From NCBI GenBank assembly GCA_016222805.1, contig JACRQG010000009.1, positions 107,309 to 171,308 of the forward strand: a stretch of DNA of 64,000 nt, in the 5' to 3' direction. This document shows, one piece after another, positions 1 through 8,744 of this stretch. This stretch comes from Verrucomicrobiota bacterium (GTDB lineage Bacteria > Verrucomicrobiota > Verrucomicrobiia > Opitutales > Opitutaceae). Both the position numbers and the translations under genes were made by a program. The notes beneath the pieces are model-generated. The model saw only the letters and a list, made by a program, of their open reading frames with translations. It searched no databases and was not told where the DNA came from. Numbering within the stretch: position 1 is the first letter of the stretch; each line of letters opens with the position of its first letter.

Positions 1-830
1 AGCGAGGCGTGCCCGCCAAAGTTAAACATCGGCGCGTGCAGCAGCACGACTTTCCAGGGCGCCCGGCTCGCCCGCAGATCCGCCGCCACGAAGGCAAACT
101 GCTCATCCGTCGGTTTGGTTGACCGGTAGTCGAGCGTGACCACATGCACGGGCCCGATGTCGCGGCTGTAGAAGAATCGTTGGTCGCCCGGCTGGTGGAA
201 GTACGCGAGGTAGTTGACACCATCCTGCTCGTGGTTGCCGATCGACGGCAGCATCGGCACTTCGTCGATCACTCCCTTCAGGGGATCGAAGAACTCGTTC
301 GCCCAACGTTCATGTTCGGTCCCCTTCGCCACCAGGTCGCCGGAATGAAGGATGAATTCGGGCTCGTGCCGCCGGAAGTGCGCCGCGACGGCGGCGTGTT
401 TCTCGGGATTCGTCCGCGTATCGCCGTAGGCGATAAAGGTCACCTGGGCAGCCTCGCGATTGAAGGTCCGGAACTGTCGCCGTCCGCTCGAATCGGAACC
501 GATCCTCGCCTCGTAGCGGTAGGCCGTGCCGGGTTTCAGGCCGGCCAGCACCGCTTCGTAGACATAAAACGTCACCTTGGCGTTTGCCACCCGGGTGGGT
601 CGAATCGGACCGACCGTCCGATCGAGGCGATCCCCTTCGCCGTACCGCAGTTCCCCGGACTCCTCGACCGCCGATTCCCACATGATCGTGATGCCCTCGG
701 GTCCCGGTGCCTGCAGGTAGGGACCCTTGGTGAGGGGCGCCGCCAGCGCGGACACTTCCAAGACAGCCAGCAACCAGGCGACAGCCGGTACACGGCCGGA
801 GCACCGGGGAAACACGCAGGGTAAGTTCAT
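1..830 (-). CDS. Secreted metallophosphoesterase, purple acid phosphatase-like (partial)
   Basis: The reading frame starts at the ATG at 830 and runs off the left edge of the window, leaving 276 codons with no stop. A signal peptide (hydrophobic stretch around residues 12-26) is followed by a region resembling the fibronectin-like N-terminal domain of purple acid phosphatases (KGPYLQAPGPEGITIMWES). Metallophos motifs then appear in order: YGDTR, HSGDLV, GNHE and, at the very edge, a GGH that fits the final GHxH. These supply the ligands of the di-metal centre, so the protein should hydrolyse phosphoesters outside the cytoplasm. The substrate cannot be told from sequence. It is transcribed divergently from the sulfatase-esterase gene, with 134 bp between the starts. 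The family call is firm; the C-terminus is unseen. Confidence 0.85.
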   Translation of the reverse strand, partial: MNLPCVFPRCSGRVPAVAWLLAVLEVSALAAPLTKGPYLQAPGPEGITIMWESAVEESGELRYGEGDRLDRTVGPIRPTRVANAKVTFYVYEAVLAGLKPGTAYRYEARIGSDSSGRRQFRTFNREAAQVTFIAYGDTRTNPEKHAAVAAHFRRHEPEFILHSGDLVAKGTEHERWANEFFDPLKGVIDEVPMLPSIGNHEQDGVNYLAYFHQPGDQRFFYSRDIGPVHVVTLDYRSTKPTDEQFAFVAADLRASRAPWKVVLLHAPMFNFGGHAS

Positions 831-964
831 GGTGCGAGAACAAGCCAGACGACCGGTGCGGCCCGCCGGTTGCCGGCAACCCTGCGCATCGCTTGCGAAA
901 AACTGGGCGAGCCTCACCCCCCGGCCCGTTGACGCCGCGTTCCCTCCGGCCCAAAGCTTGGTCC

Positions 965-3295
965 ATGAAACCCCTCCTGCGGCCGCGCCCGGCCGGGCCG
1001 CCCCTCCTGCTCCTGCTCGGCTGTTTCCTCCCCCTGCTCGCGCCGTCGTGGGTCCGCGCCGCCGGGCACAGCACCCCGAATGTCATCCTCATTTTCGCCG
1101 ATGATCTCGGGTACGGAGACCTCGGCTGCTATGGGGCGACGGACATCCGCACGCCGCACTTGGATCGGATGGCAAGCGAAGGGACGCGTTTCACGAGTTT
1201 CTACGTGGCCCAGGCGGTCTGCACGGCGTCGCGCGCGGCGCTCATGACCGGGAGCTACCCGAACCGCGTGGGCATGAGCGGCGCACTCAACCACACCAGC
1301 ACCACGGGGCTGCACCCGCGGGAAAAGACGCTCGGGCAGGTATTCAAGGACCGGGGCTACGCCACCGCCATGTTCGGCAAGTGGCACCTCGGGCACCACC
1401 GGCCCTACCTGCCCACGCGGCGCGGCTTCGATGAATGGCTCGGCCTGCCCTACTCCAACGACAACGGTCCCCTCCACCCCGTGACGAAGGGCATTCCGTC
1501 GCTGCCGCTGTACGACGGCGAGGAGGTCGTCGAGGCCGACCCCGATCAGTCGCAGTTCACGGCGCGCTTCACGGCGCGGGCCATCACCTTCCTCGAGCGC
1601 CATCGCGACCGCCCGTTCTTCCTCTACCTGCCGCACGTCATGCCCCATGTGCCGATCTTCGCCTCCGCGCGGTTCCGCGGCACAAGCAGACGCGGGCTGT
1701 ACGGTGACGTGGTCCAGGAGCTTGACTGGTCCGTGGGAGAAATCCTGGCGGCCCTGCGCCGCCTCGGTCTCGACGACAAGACCCTGGTCATCTTCAGCTC
1801 CGACAACGGCCCGTTCCTCTCCTACGGGGAACACGCCGGACTTTCCGGCCCGCTGCGGGAGGGCAAGCTCACGACCTTCGAGGGCGGCATGCGCACCCCC
1901 TGCCTGATCCGCTGGCCCGGCCGGGTCCCGGCCGGAAGGGTCAGCGACGAACCGTGGAGCACGATGGATCTCCACGTGACCTTGGCCGGCCTGATCGGGG
2001 CGAAACTTCCGGAGGTGAAACGGGACGGCGGCGACGTGCTCCCGCTGCTGCTCGGCACCCCGGGCGCCCGCGGGCGTGACGAGCTCTGGTACTACGCCGG
2101 CGACGAGCTCCACGCCGTGCGCCTCGGTGACTGGAAGCTCCACGTGCCCCACGACTATCTCACGGTCGCCGCCGAACCCGGCCGCGGGGGCAAACCGTCG
2201 AACTGGGCCAACATGAAGCCGCAGTCGATCGAGAACTCCGGCATCCGCGGCATCGCCAGCCGCCATGGCTACCGCGTCGAGTCGATCGGCGTCGCCCTCT
2301 ATAACCTGCGCGATGACCCGGCGGAAACCCGCAACCTCGCGACCACCCATCCCGAGATCGTCGCTCGGCTGCAGGAGCGCGTAGCGGCCGCGCGCGCCGA
2401 TCTGGGCGACTCCCTGACCGGGGCCAAGGGAGCCAACCTCCGCCCGGCCGGCGACGTCCGAGCCGCGCTCCCTGCCGGGGTGAAACGGATCTCCAACCAA
2501 ACCTATCACACGCCTCCGACCGGCGCCGTGCTGCTCGATCTCTACCTGCCCGAAAAGACCCCGGACCGTCCGTTGCCGGTGGTGCTCTGGATCCATGGCG
2601 GTGGCTGGAAGAACGGCAGCAAGGAAAACTGCCCGCTCATCTGGCTCGCCGCCGAGGGTTACGCCGTCGCCAGCATCAACTACCGGTTGAGCTGGCTCGC
2701 CCGGTGGCCCGCCCAGCCCGAGGACGCCCGCGCCGCGCTCCACTGGCTCCGCACGCAGGCAGCGAAGTACCAACTCGACCCGGCGAGGATCGCCGTCGCC
2801 GGTGGATCGTCCGGAGGCAACCTCGCCGGTGTCGTGGGCACGTCACCCGCGCCCGCCAACGAAAGCATCTCGAGCCGGGTCCAGGCGGTCATCGATTTCT
2901 ACGGCGCCAGCGACCTGGCGACGATGCCCACCAACGTGCCCGGCCCGGGAAAGACCGACGCCGACCTCGCGCAGTCGAATGGCGCCAAGCTGATCGGCGG
3001 CATCGTCCGCGATCACCCCGACCTCGCCCGGCAGGTCAGCACCCTGCATCTGGTGACGCCGGACGATCCTCCCTTCCTCATCCTGCATGGCGATAAGGAC
3101 CCGCAGGTCCCGCTGGAGCAGAGCCAGCGTCTGCATGCCAAGCTCAGGGACACCGGCGTACCGTCCGAACTCGTGGTCCTTCCAGGCGCCGGGCACGGCG
3201 GGAAGGAGTTTTCGGCGCCCGCGGTGCAGGACCGGATTCGCGGCTTCCTCCGACGGACGCTTGGGAATGGACCCAGTCCGACGAGACGACCCTGA
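965..3295 (+). CDS. Secreted sulfatase fused to a C-terminal alpha/beta-hydrolase (esterase) domain
   Basis: A 776-residue protein from the ATG at 965, chosen because a classic signal peptide (MKPLLRPRPAGPPLLLLLG...) follows at once; the frame stays open upstream to 893. Residues about 36-500 form an S1 sulfatase: the metal pair in FADDLGYGD and a formylglycine site C-T-A-S-R with Cys at about 86, where Ala replaces the commoner Pro. From about residue 510 a second catalytic domain begins, of the BD-FAE/carboxylesterase type: oxyanion motif HGGGW near 545, nucleophile Ser615 in GGSSGG, Asp712 in HGDKDPQVP and His744 in GAGHGG, a complete triad. A single exported polypeptide would therefore remove sulfate and acyl esters, plausibly from one polysaccharide; the substrate is inferred. 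A formylglycine-generating enzyme is needed but none is encoded here. Confidence 0.9.
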   Translation: MKPLLRPRPAGPPLLLLLGCFLPLLAPSWVRAAGHSTPNVILIFADDLGYGDLGCYGATDIRTPHLDRMASEGTRFTSFYVAQAVCTASRAALMTGSYPNRVGMSGALNHTSTTGLHPREKTLGQVFKDRGYATAMFGKWHLGHHRPYLPTRRGFDEWLGLPYSNDNGPLHPVTKGIPSLPLYDGEEVVEADPDQSQFTARFTARAITFLERHRDRPFFLYLPHVMPHVPIFASARFRGTSRRGLYGDVVQELDWSVGEILAALRRLGLDDKTLVIFSSDNGPFLSYGEHAGLSGPLREGKLTTFEGGMRTPCLIRWPGRVPAGRVSDEPWSTMDLHVTLAGLIGAKLPEVKRDGGDVLPLLLGTPGARGRDELWYYAGDELHAVRLGDWKLHVPHDYLTVAAEPGRGGKPSNWANMKPQSIENSGIRGIASRHGYRVESIGVALYNLRDDPAETRNLATTHPEIVARLQERVAAARADLGDSLTGAKGANLRPAGDVRAALPAGVKRISNQTYHTPPTGAVLLDLYLPEKTPDRPLPVVLWIHGGGWKNGSKENCPLIWLAAEGYAVASINYRLSWLARWPAQPEDARAALHWLRTQAAKYQLDPARIAVAGGSSGGNLAGVVGTSPAPANESISSRVQAVIDFYGASDLATMPTNVPGPGKTDADLAQSNGAKLIGGIVRDHPDLARQVSTLHLVTPDDPPFLILHGDKDPQVPLEQSQRLHAKLRDTGVPSELVVLPGAGHGGKEFSAPAVQDRIRGFLRRTLGNGPSPTRRP

Positions 3296-3343
3296 GGCAC
3301 AAGGAAAGATCGACTGAACCTCGCGCCGGATCGTCGATGGGCA

Positions 3344-3622
3344 CACACCCCGGCGCTGCGCGCCACCCCTCTCGAATCGGAACGATGCAGTCGGGCTGAC
3401 GCACCTGCGGGAGTCCACTGACGAAACGGTGACCTGTGGGCGGGGCGACCGCGCCCCGCTCCGCGACGAGGTCGTCGCGGCTACATTGCTGCGGTGCACG
3501 TCGACTTCGACTGCATCACGTCGACTTCGACTGCATCGTTCCGGCTCGAGAGAGGAACTTGCCGAAGGACATTCGAACGGTCCCCTCCCTGGGAGGGGTG
3601 CCCGTCAGGGCGGGGTGGGCGG
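3344..3622 (+). repeat. Long dispersed repeat, copy A
   Basis: A 279-bp block nearly identical to 4009-4267 and, in inverted orientation, to 18345-18551. Its core at 3435-3485 is a REP-like hairpin pair: a GGGCGGGGCGACCGCGCCCC palindrome, then CGCGACGAGGTCGTCGCG, bounded by TGTGG and CTACA. This copy carries a 20-bp tandem duplication (3497-3516 repeated at 3517-3536) that the others lack. It fills the stretch between the sulfatase-esterase gene and the DUF559 pseudogene, and the pseudogene's readable tail runs into its right end. Confidence 0.9.
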
Positions 3623-3994
3623 TTTGGGACGGTCAGCTACGTGTTCCCGAATCCACCCGTCGATCGCTTGTGCGACTGCCAGTGGGTCCTTTCGCACTTC
3701 GCCTTATCCAAAGCGCAGCACCGTCAGTCCGAGATTCTCGAAGGCGGCCTGCTTTTCCCGGTCCTCGTCGGATCGAAACCGATGGGATTCCCCGTCGATT
3801 TCGATCACGAGTCCAAGGGCCGGACAGCAGAAGTCGGCGATCCACTCGAGAATCGGCTTCTGCCGGTGAAAGTCGTGCCCCATCCGCTGTCCGCACCTCA
3901 GGTGCCTCGAGAGCAGAACCTCCGCCAGCGTGCTCCGCTTTCGAAGGTCGCGGGCAAGCGTCCTCAGTCGCGGGTTGTAGGGGAGAAACCGCAT
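3605..3994 (-). pseudogene. DUF559 / very-short-patch-repair-like endonuclease domain protein, interrupted by an in-frame stop
   Basis: From the ATG at 3994 the frame reads MRFLPYNPRLRTLARDLRKR, then the hallmark DUF559 core with LEWIADFCCPALGLVIEIDGE, HRFRSDEDREKQAAFENLG and LTVLRFG, and meets TAA at 3704-3706. Past that stop the same frame continues with sense resembling the usual family tail (GEVRKDPLAVAQAIDGWIRE) to TGA at 3605. The expected C-terminus is thus intact but cut off by one nonsense codon, giving a 96-residue product instead of about 129. DUF559 proteins share the restriction-endonuclease-like fold of Vsr and MutH; the cellular role is not established. Near-identical 260-280 bp repeats sit on either side, and there is no clear ribosome binding site. 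A truncated but functional product is possible. Confidence 0.75.
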
Positions 3995-4008
3995 CACCGC
4001 CAAGACAA

Positions 4009-4267
4009 CACACCCCGGCGCTGCGCGCCACCCCTCTCGAATCGGAACGATGCAGTCGGGCTGACGCACCTGTGGGAGTCCACTGACGAAACGGTGACCT
4101 GTGGGCGGGGCGACCGCGCCCCGCTCCGCGACGAGGTCGTCGCGGCTACATTGCTGCGGTGCACGTCGACTTCGAGTGCATCGTTCCGGCTCGAGAGAGG
4201 AACTTGCCGAAGGAAATTCGAACGGTCCCCTCCCTGGGAGGGGTGCCCGTCAGGGCGGGGTGGGTGG
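4009..4267 (+). repeat. Long dispersed repeat, copy B
   Basis: A 259-bp direct repeat of 3344-3622, differing by a few substitutions and lacking the 20-bp tandem duplication. The REP-like hairpin pair lies at 4100-4150. It occupies almost the whole gene-free stretch between the DUF559 pseudogene and the small secreted protein gene. Nothing else is seen there. Confidence 0.9.
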
Positions 4268-4312
4268 ATCGCCACGGACAAGACGCACCCACTCCCGAAC
4301 TATCACCAACCG

Positions 4313-4714
4313 CTACTTGGCGCGCTTGGCCACCCAGTCGCGCTTGGTCGTGCCGCCATCCCGACCCGGGCGCTCGCTGGTGCCCTTGATCGTGTCGCCC
4401 TCCAGCTTGCCCTCGTACTTGCTCGTAAACTTGTTGCCGTTGAATTCGCGCGTCACCGTGAAGGCCACGACGTCCCCCTTGAAGGAGGCATCGCCGATCG
4501 GCGTGTCGGGAATCTGAAACTGATCGCGCTGGATGCCGACCATGGTGCCGGACAGTTTGCCGTCCTTCAGTTCCAGTTTGAGCGTCGACTCGAAGGCCTG
4601 GCCGTCGCGGCCCGGCGTGGACCATTTCCAGGTTCCAGTGGGATCAGCGGCGAAGGTCGCCGCGGTCAACAGGGCGCTCGTGAGCGCCAGCAGGAGGGTG
4701 CGAAGAACATTCAT
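4313..4714 (-). CDS. Small secreted protein of unknown function
   Basis: 133 residues from the ATG at 4714, picked because MNVLRTLLLALTSALLTAAT is a good signal peptide ending near AFA; the frame is open up to 4765. The mature part begins DPTGTWKWS and is rich in short alternating beta-strand patterns with many Gly, Thr and Lys (for example KLELKDGKLSGTMVG and KYEGKLEGDTIKGT). This looks like a small beta-barrel or lipocalin-like fold and resembles exported hypotheticals I associate with PVC bacteria. No catalytic motif is visible. It lies 85 bp downstream of yceI on the same strand and may be co-transcribed. Confidence 0.7.
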   Translation of the reverse strand: MNVLRTLLLALTSALLTAATFAADPTGTWKWSTPGRDGQAFESTLKLELKDGKLSGTMVGIQRDQFQIPDTPIGDASFKGDVVAFTVTREFNGNKFTSKYEGKLEGDTIKGTSERPGRDGGTTKRDWVAKRAK

Positions 4715-4799
4715 GGGGAGGAATGGAAGCGCGACCACCCGACGCGATTCCGGCGCCGGCGGCAAGACCGTCTGGCGCCGGACAGTGCGGCGAAAAGCC

Positions 4800-5435
4800 T
4801 TAACCCTTCTTGGCGGCCCCCGCGATGCTGAGCGTCAGCTGGATCGTCTCGGCCACCTTGTCGGTGTTCTTGCCGGGCTGGATGCCGTAGTCGCTGCGGT
4901 TGATCGCAAAACTCGCCCGCATCACCAGCAAATCGCCCTTCACCTTGGGATCGCCCACCCGCGCCCCGAGCTTGTCCGGCAAATGGGTGAACGAGACCGG
5001 CACGGTGACGTCCTTGGTCACTCCCTTCACCGTCAGCTTGCCCTTGACGTCCGCAAGAATCTGCGGGCCCTGGTTGCGCACGTTCGCGAGTGACACCGCC
5101 TCGAAGGTGATCGCCGGGTGCTGCGCGACATCGAGCCAGTTGTTGCCCCGCAGATGATCGGTCATCATCGGGTTGCCGACGGTCAGCGTGGCCGCCTCGA
5201 GGACGATCTTGCCGCTGGTCTTCGCCGGGGCGGCCGGATCGAAGGTCACCGTGCCGGAGATTCCGGTACCGGTGCCGGTGATCGACTCGAGCGGCGCATC
5301 GAGGCTAAACTGGACGTTATTGACGCCCTTGGGGTCCTTGAAGTCGAAGGCGAGTGGCGCCGCGGAGGCAGCCAGGGCCGTCGCGCCCAGCGCGACCGCA
5401 ACCGAAAGGGAAGAACGGAGGGAGGAGGTTGTCAT
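4800..5435 (-). CDS. YceI family periplasmic protein
   Basis: 211 residues from the ATG at 5435, with signal peptide (MTTSSLRSSLSVAVALGATALA). The mature protein shows the YceI pattern: repeated strands building a lipocalin-like barrel, the segment DHLRGNNWLDVAQHPAITFEA, the conserved GKLTVKGVTKDVTVPV and the C-terminal RSDYGI. Members of this family bind long isoprenoid or lipid molecules in the periplasm; the ligand here is unknown. The small membrane protein gene ends only 39 bp upstream, on the same strand, so the two are probably co-transcribed. In some bacteria yceI neighbours cytochrome b561-like genes, but that partner is absent here. Confidence 0.9.
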   Translation of the reverse strand: MTTSSLRSSLSVAVALGATALAASAAPLAFDFKDPKGVNNVQFSLDAPLESITGTGTGISGTVTFDPAAPAKTSGKIVLEAATLTVGNPMMTDHLRGNNWLDVAQHPAITFEAVSLANVRNQGPQILADVKGKLTVKGVTKDVTVPVSFTHLPDKLGARVGDPKVKGDLLVMRASFAINRSDYGIQPGKNTDKVAETIQLTLSIAGAAKKG

Positions 5436-5474
5436 GGTATGGTTCTGTGGGAAAAGTGGAGGCAACACGCCGCT

Positions 5475-5753
5475 TTAGGCCCCTGCCGGGCGACGCCGGT
5501 CGAGGAACAAAGCGGTGGCGCCCAACCCTCCGGCCAGCAGCAGGCCGGCGGCGAGGACCTCGACGCCGGCGACAAAGGCGGCGCGCCGCACCGGAAAATC
5601 GATCCCGGTGATTTCATCGCGCTGCAGTTGCACGACGCTCGTCTGGGTCCAGCCCAGATGGGCCCCGGTGGCGAGCCATCCCCCCGATGCGGCGAGGCCG
5701 ACGACGAGGGCGGCGCCGCGAAGCAGGCGGGGAAGTTTGGACGTGGTGGACAT
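5475..5753 (-). CDS. Small membrane protein of unknown function
   Basis: 92 residues from the ATG at 5753. Two hydrophobic segments are visible, about residues 12-32 and 58-82, separated by a polar loop of some 25 residues (HLGWTQTSVVQLQRDEITGI), with a basic tail DRRRPAGA. I do not recognise the family. It is first in a minus-strand series with yceI and diverges from the LysR gene with about 80 bp between them, the classic arrangement for a LysR-controlled target. That regulatory link is inference. Confidence 0.65.
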   Translation of the reverse strand: MSTTSKLPRLLRGAALVVGLAASGGWLATGAHLGWTQTSVVQLQRDEITGIDFPVRRAAFVAGVEVLAAGLLLAGGLGATALFLDRRRPAGA

Positions 5754-5833
5754 GGCCGAAAAAATAGCACGGGCGGTCGCGGGGCGCCACTGCACGGGAC
5801 GGCTTGCCGCCATGCGGTACGCGCATAACCCTG

Positions 5834-6766
5834 GTGCCGGTGCACCTCGATCTCCTCCGGTCCTTCCTTACCGTCGTCGAACACGGCAGCCTGAATCAGG
5901 CGGCGGAGCGCCTGCACGTGGCCCAATCGACCCTGACCCGCCAGATCCAGGCCCTCGAGCATCATGTGGGCGGCCGGCTGTTCGAACGCACGGCCACCGG
6001 CGTCGCCCTGACCGGCGCCGGCCGCACCTTTCATGACGGGGTGCGCCCGGTGCTCGCCGCGCTGGAACAAGTCCTCGATGACACCCGCCGGCAACTTCGC
6101 GGGGAGAGTGCCCGTCTGCGCATCGGCTGCCTCATGTCACTCGTCGGCGAACTGCTCCATCCGGCGCTGGCCGCGTTCCGCCGGGCCCATCCCGAGGTCA
6201 AGGTGCGTCTCGCGGATCTTTCCCCCGGGGAGCAGATCGAGGCGCTCCGCCGCGGGGAACTCGACCTCGCACTCCTCGGGGGCGCGCCCACCCTCGCCTC
6301 CCGCGACTTCTTCGTGCGCCGGCTGGCGACGTTTCCGGTGTTTGCGGTGCTGGCGGAAACGCATCCGCTTTCGGCCAAGCCCGCCCTGCGCCTCGCCGAA
6401 CTCAAGGGGGAGGGTTTTGTCGGCGCCAAGGAGCGGGACCTGCCCGGCTACAACGCTTGGCTGCTCCGGCTCTGCCGCCGGGCCCGCTTTCGCCCGCGGA
6501 TCGTCCTCGAGGCCGACGGCCTCACCCACGGATTGGCCACGGTCCTGATCGAAGGGGCGGTGGCGCTGTTTCCGAGCTACACCCGCAAGTCCGCCGGCCC
6601 TGGAGTGGTCTATCGGCCCATTCAGGACGCCAACGCGAAGTGGGAGCTCTTTGCCGCCTGGCAGAGGGGAAAGATCTCCCAGCCGGTGCAGGCAATGTTG
6701 GCGGCCCTGCCGGTGCGCCTCCCCGAGTCCGCCGGGCCCGCGACCAAGCCAACCCGCCGGACCTGA
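5834..6766 (+). CDS. LysR family transcriptional regulator
   Basis: About 310 residues from a GTG at 5834 (another GTG at 5840 and a TTG at 5804 are alternatives; none has a convincing ribosome binding site). The N-terminal winged helix is textbook: FLTVVEHGSLNQAAERLHVAQSTLTRQI, then LFERTATGVALTGAG. Residues about 90-300 form the periplasmic-binding-like effector domain (RIGCLMSLVGELLHPALAAF, GELDLALLGG). It probably regulates the divergent small membrane protein/yceI unit, as LysR proteins usually do with the gene across the shared promoter. The effector is not predictable. Confidence 0.92.
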   Translation: MPVHLDLLRSFLTVVEHGSLNQAAERLHVAQSTLTRQIQALEHHVGGRLFERTATGVALTGAGRTFHDGVRPVLAALEQVLDDTRRQLRGESARLRIGCLMSLVGELLHPALAAFRRAHPEVKVRLADLSPGEQIEALRRGELDLALLGGAPTLASRDFFVRRLATFPVFAVLAETHPLSAKPALRLAELKGEGFVGAKERDLPGYNAWLLRLCRRARFRPRIVLEADGLTHGLATVLIEGAVALFPSYTRKSAGPGVVYRPIQDANAKWELFAAWQRGKISQPVQAMLAALPVRLPESAGPATKPTRRT

Positions 6767-6786
6767 CGCGAGGTGCCGCCGCGGCG

Positions 6787-7455
6787 TCAGCCACCGGCCG
6801 CTGGCCCCGGGACCGCGGAGGGAAACGGAGGGCGCGAGAACCGCGTCCGGCGCCACCACCTCAGTCCGACCCGGAGTCCCGCGGCTGCTCCCTTCCCCAG
6901 ACTCCACAACCAGAAGAGCGGATCGACGACGTAATCCCACGCGTTGGGGGACTCCAGCACCCGCAACTCATAGGCCACCAAAGCCACGAAGAACACCGAT
7001 CCCGCCCGATTGCCGGCACCAAAGGCCAGCAGCGCCAGCCCGGCCATCGCCCAAATCGCCGGCGCATGCCGCCAGCCAAAGTAGTAGGGATCGACCGAAC
7101 TCGGCAGCAGCGGATGGAGATAGAGCAAGGTGCCCGCCACGGCACCGAAGCCCCACAGCAGCCGCCACTCGGCGACCCGCACCACCGGGACGCCGCGCAG
7201 CCGCTCCCAGAGCGCCGCACCGACGACGGCAATCGCCGGCACACTCGGGTTGGGACAGAAGCTGAAGACCCACTGCCACAGCGGCATCTCGCCGAGCGGC
7301 ACGAAGAGGGCGCCCACCGCCAGCAGGGCGGCGGCCCCCTGCACGCTCCGCCGGCGCTGCGAGAGTCCCACCCGGGAGCCAAGCCACAGGAGGCCGAGCC
7401 AGAGCGACGCGCCGGCAAGCAGGGCACCACCCACCGGTTCGACGCCGCGGATCAT
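6787..7455 (-). CDS. Multi-pass membrane protein of unknown function
   Basis: 222 residues with roughly five or six hydrophobic segments (for example LLAGASLWLGLLWLG, GAAALLAVGALFVPLG, WAMAGLALLAFGAG) and an Arg-rich C-terminal tail. Its ATG overlaps the stop of the upstream sialidase-like gene (ATGA, 4 bp), so the two are translationally coupled. Many Trp and Tyr residues lie near membrane edges. No family is recognised. Position at the end of an LtaS-like/sialidase-like operon suggests a role with surface glycans, which is inference. Confidence 0.7.
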   Translation of the reverse strand: MIRGVEPVGGALLAGASLWLGLLWLGSRVGLSQRRRSVQGAAALLAVGALFVPLGEMPLWQWVFSFCPNPSVPAIAVVGAALWERLRGVPVVRVAEWRLLWGFGAVAGTLLYLHPLLPSSVDPYYFGWRHAPAIWAMAGLALLAFGAGNRAGSVFFVALVAYELRVLESPNAWDYVVDPLFWLWSLGKGAAAGLRVGLRWWRRTRFSRPPFPSAVPGPAAGG

Positions 7456-8705
7456 TGGGCCACCGCCTCCCGCGCGGTCCCCTGGTCGAGCCAGGCGAGG
7501 TTGAAGGTGATGTGTTTGATCCGCTCGCGCTCCCAGGTGTAGCTCAGGTGAATCAGGCCGTCGGGCGTCTCGAGCAGGAAAGGATAGGAATACTCACGGG
7601 CCGCCGCGGCCTCGATGAGCGGCCCCGGACGCCAGGTGCGTCCCACATCCGCCGAGACCGCGAGCCGCAGGTTGTCGCGCCCGCTGGCCGCATGGTTGTA
7701 GACCAGCAGCAGCCGTCCGTCGCGCAGCCGCAGCACATCGAGGGCGGAATCGGGGTTCGGCAGCGCGGAGTCCACCGGGTCGGTCCAGGTCCAGCCATTG
7801 TCACTCGAATAGGCGGTGCGCATGCGCCGGGTTCGGCTTCGATCACGCAGCACCATCATCACCCGGCCCTCGCCGAGGGCGGCCAGCGCCGGCTGGATCA
7901 GCCCGTGCTTGGCGGGGAGATTCCGGATCCGATACTCCTTCACCCCTTCGTCCTCCCCGGGAGTGAGCCAGAGCATCTGCGGAAACTTGAACGCCAGTTC
8001 GTGGTACACCGGCAGTCCGATGCGGCCATCGGCGGCGAGAATCGGCTTGTTGCGCACGAGCGTGCTCAGGTTCAGGAACGGATTCAGGGTCAGGCGGCGG
8101 CTCTCCGACCAGGTGCGCCCGTCGTCCCGCGAGGTCTTCACGTTGAGTGAACTGCCGGACCAGCCGCCCAGCGCCACGCTCACGTAGACCATCCAGACCC
8201 GCCCGAGGCGGTCGGGGAAAATGATGGCGTTGCCGATCTTCCTCACCGCACGTTCCAGTTCACTCTGCGCCATCGCCCGATCGACGACGACCACCGGCGC
8301 CGTCCACTCCCGCGCCCCGGCCGGCAGCCGGGAAGTGAAGAGCGCGACGTCCGCCGCCCCTTCCCGGGAGCCGCCATACCACACCGAAAGGAGGTCGCCG
8401 CTCGGCAGGGCGCAGAGGGCGCTGCTGTGGACGGAGGTCGCGTGCCCCGGCGGACTCACCCAGCCGTCCTGGCGGGATGCGATCGCCGGACCAGACGCGA
8501 GACCGCCGATCCCCCTCGGAACCGGACTCAACGCCGCCGGGGCCTCTCCAGAGTCCGTCGTGGCATCGCTGCCGGCGATGAACGCCGCCACCAATGTCAG
8601 GCCGCAGAGTCCCAGCCGCTGTCGCGTCGGCAACGCACCTGGATCACTCCCCGGGTGATCCGGAGCGGTGGAAACCGGCGGGAGGGGAGTAGAGGAGATG
8701 GCCAC
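7452..8705 (-). CDS. Exo-sialidase-like BNR-repeat beta-propeller protein
   Basis: 417 residues; a hydrophobic export segment at about 30-48 follows an unusually long N-terminal stretch, so the true start may be internal. The body is a sialidase-type propeller with Asp boxes SRDDGRTW, SSDNGWTW and SADVGRTW, and family landmarks SSALCALPSGDLLSVWYGGSREG near the start, RNKPI in the middle and YPFLLETPDGLIHLSYTW near the end. This matches BNR_2-type proteins found in glycan-degradation loci; true sialidase activity is not assured, since many such proteins act on other glycans. It starts 39 bp after the LtaS-like gene and overlaps the membrane protein gene. Confidence 0.82.
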   Translation of the reverse strand: MAISSTPLPPVSTAPDHPGSDPGALPTRQRLGLCGLTLVAAFIAGSDATTDSGEAPAALSPVPRGIGGLASGPAIASRQDGWVSPPGHATSVHSSALCALPSGDLLSVWYGGSREGAADVALFTSRLPAGAREWTAPVVVVDRAMAQSELERAVRKIGNAIIFPDRLGRVWMVYVSVALGGWSGSSLNVKTSRDDGRTWSESRRLTLNPFLNLSTLVRNKPILAADGRIGLPVYHELAFKFPQMLWLTPGEDEGVKEYRIRNLPAKHGLIQPALAALGEGRVMMVLRDRSRTRRMRTAYSSDNGWTWTDPVDSALPNPDSALDVLRLRDGRLLLVYNHAASGRDNLRLAVSADVGRTWRPGPLIEAAAAREYSYPFLLETPDGLIHLSYTWERERIKHITFNLAWLDQGTAREAVAQ

Positions 8706-8744
8706 GGGGAAGGGGTGGAGGTGGGCGCGGTAAGCGCAGCCGGC

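Noticed and set aside
914..2773. Minus-strand open frame of 619 codons across the sulfatase-esterase gene
   Set aside because: Shadow of the real gene: no domain-like sequence, biased Arg/Gly/Ala/Val/Asp composition typical of antisense frames in GC-rich coding DNA.
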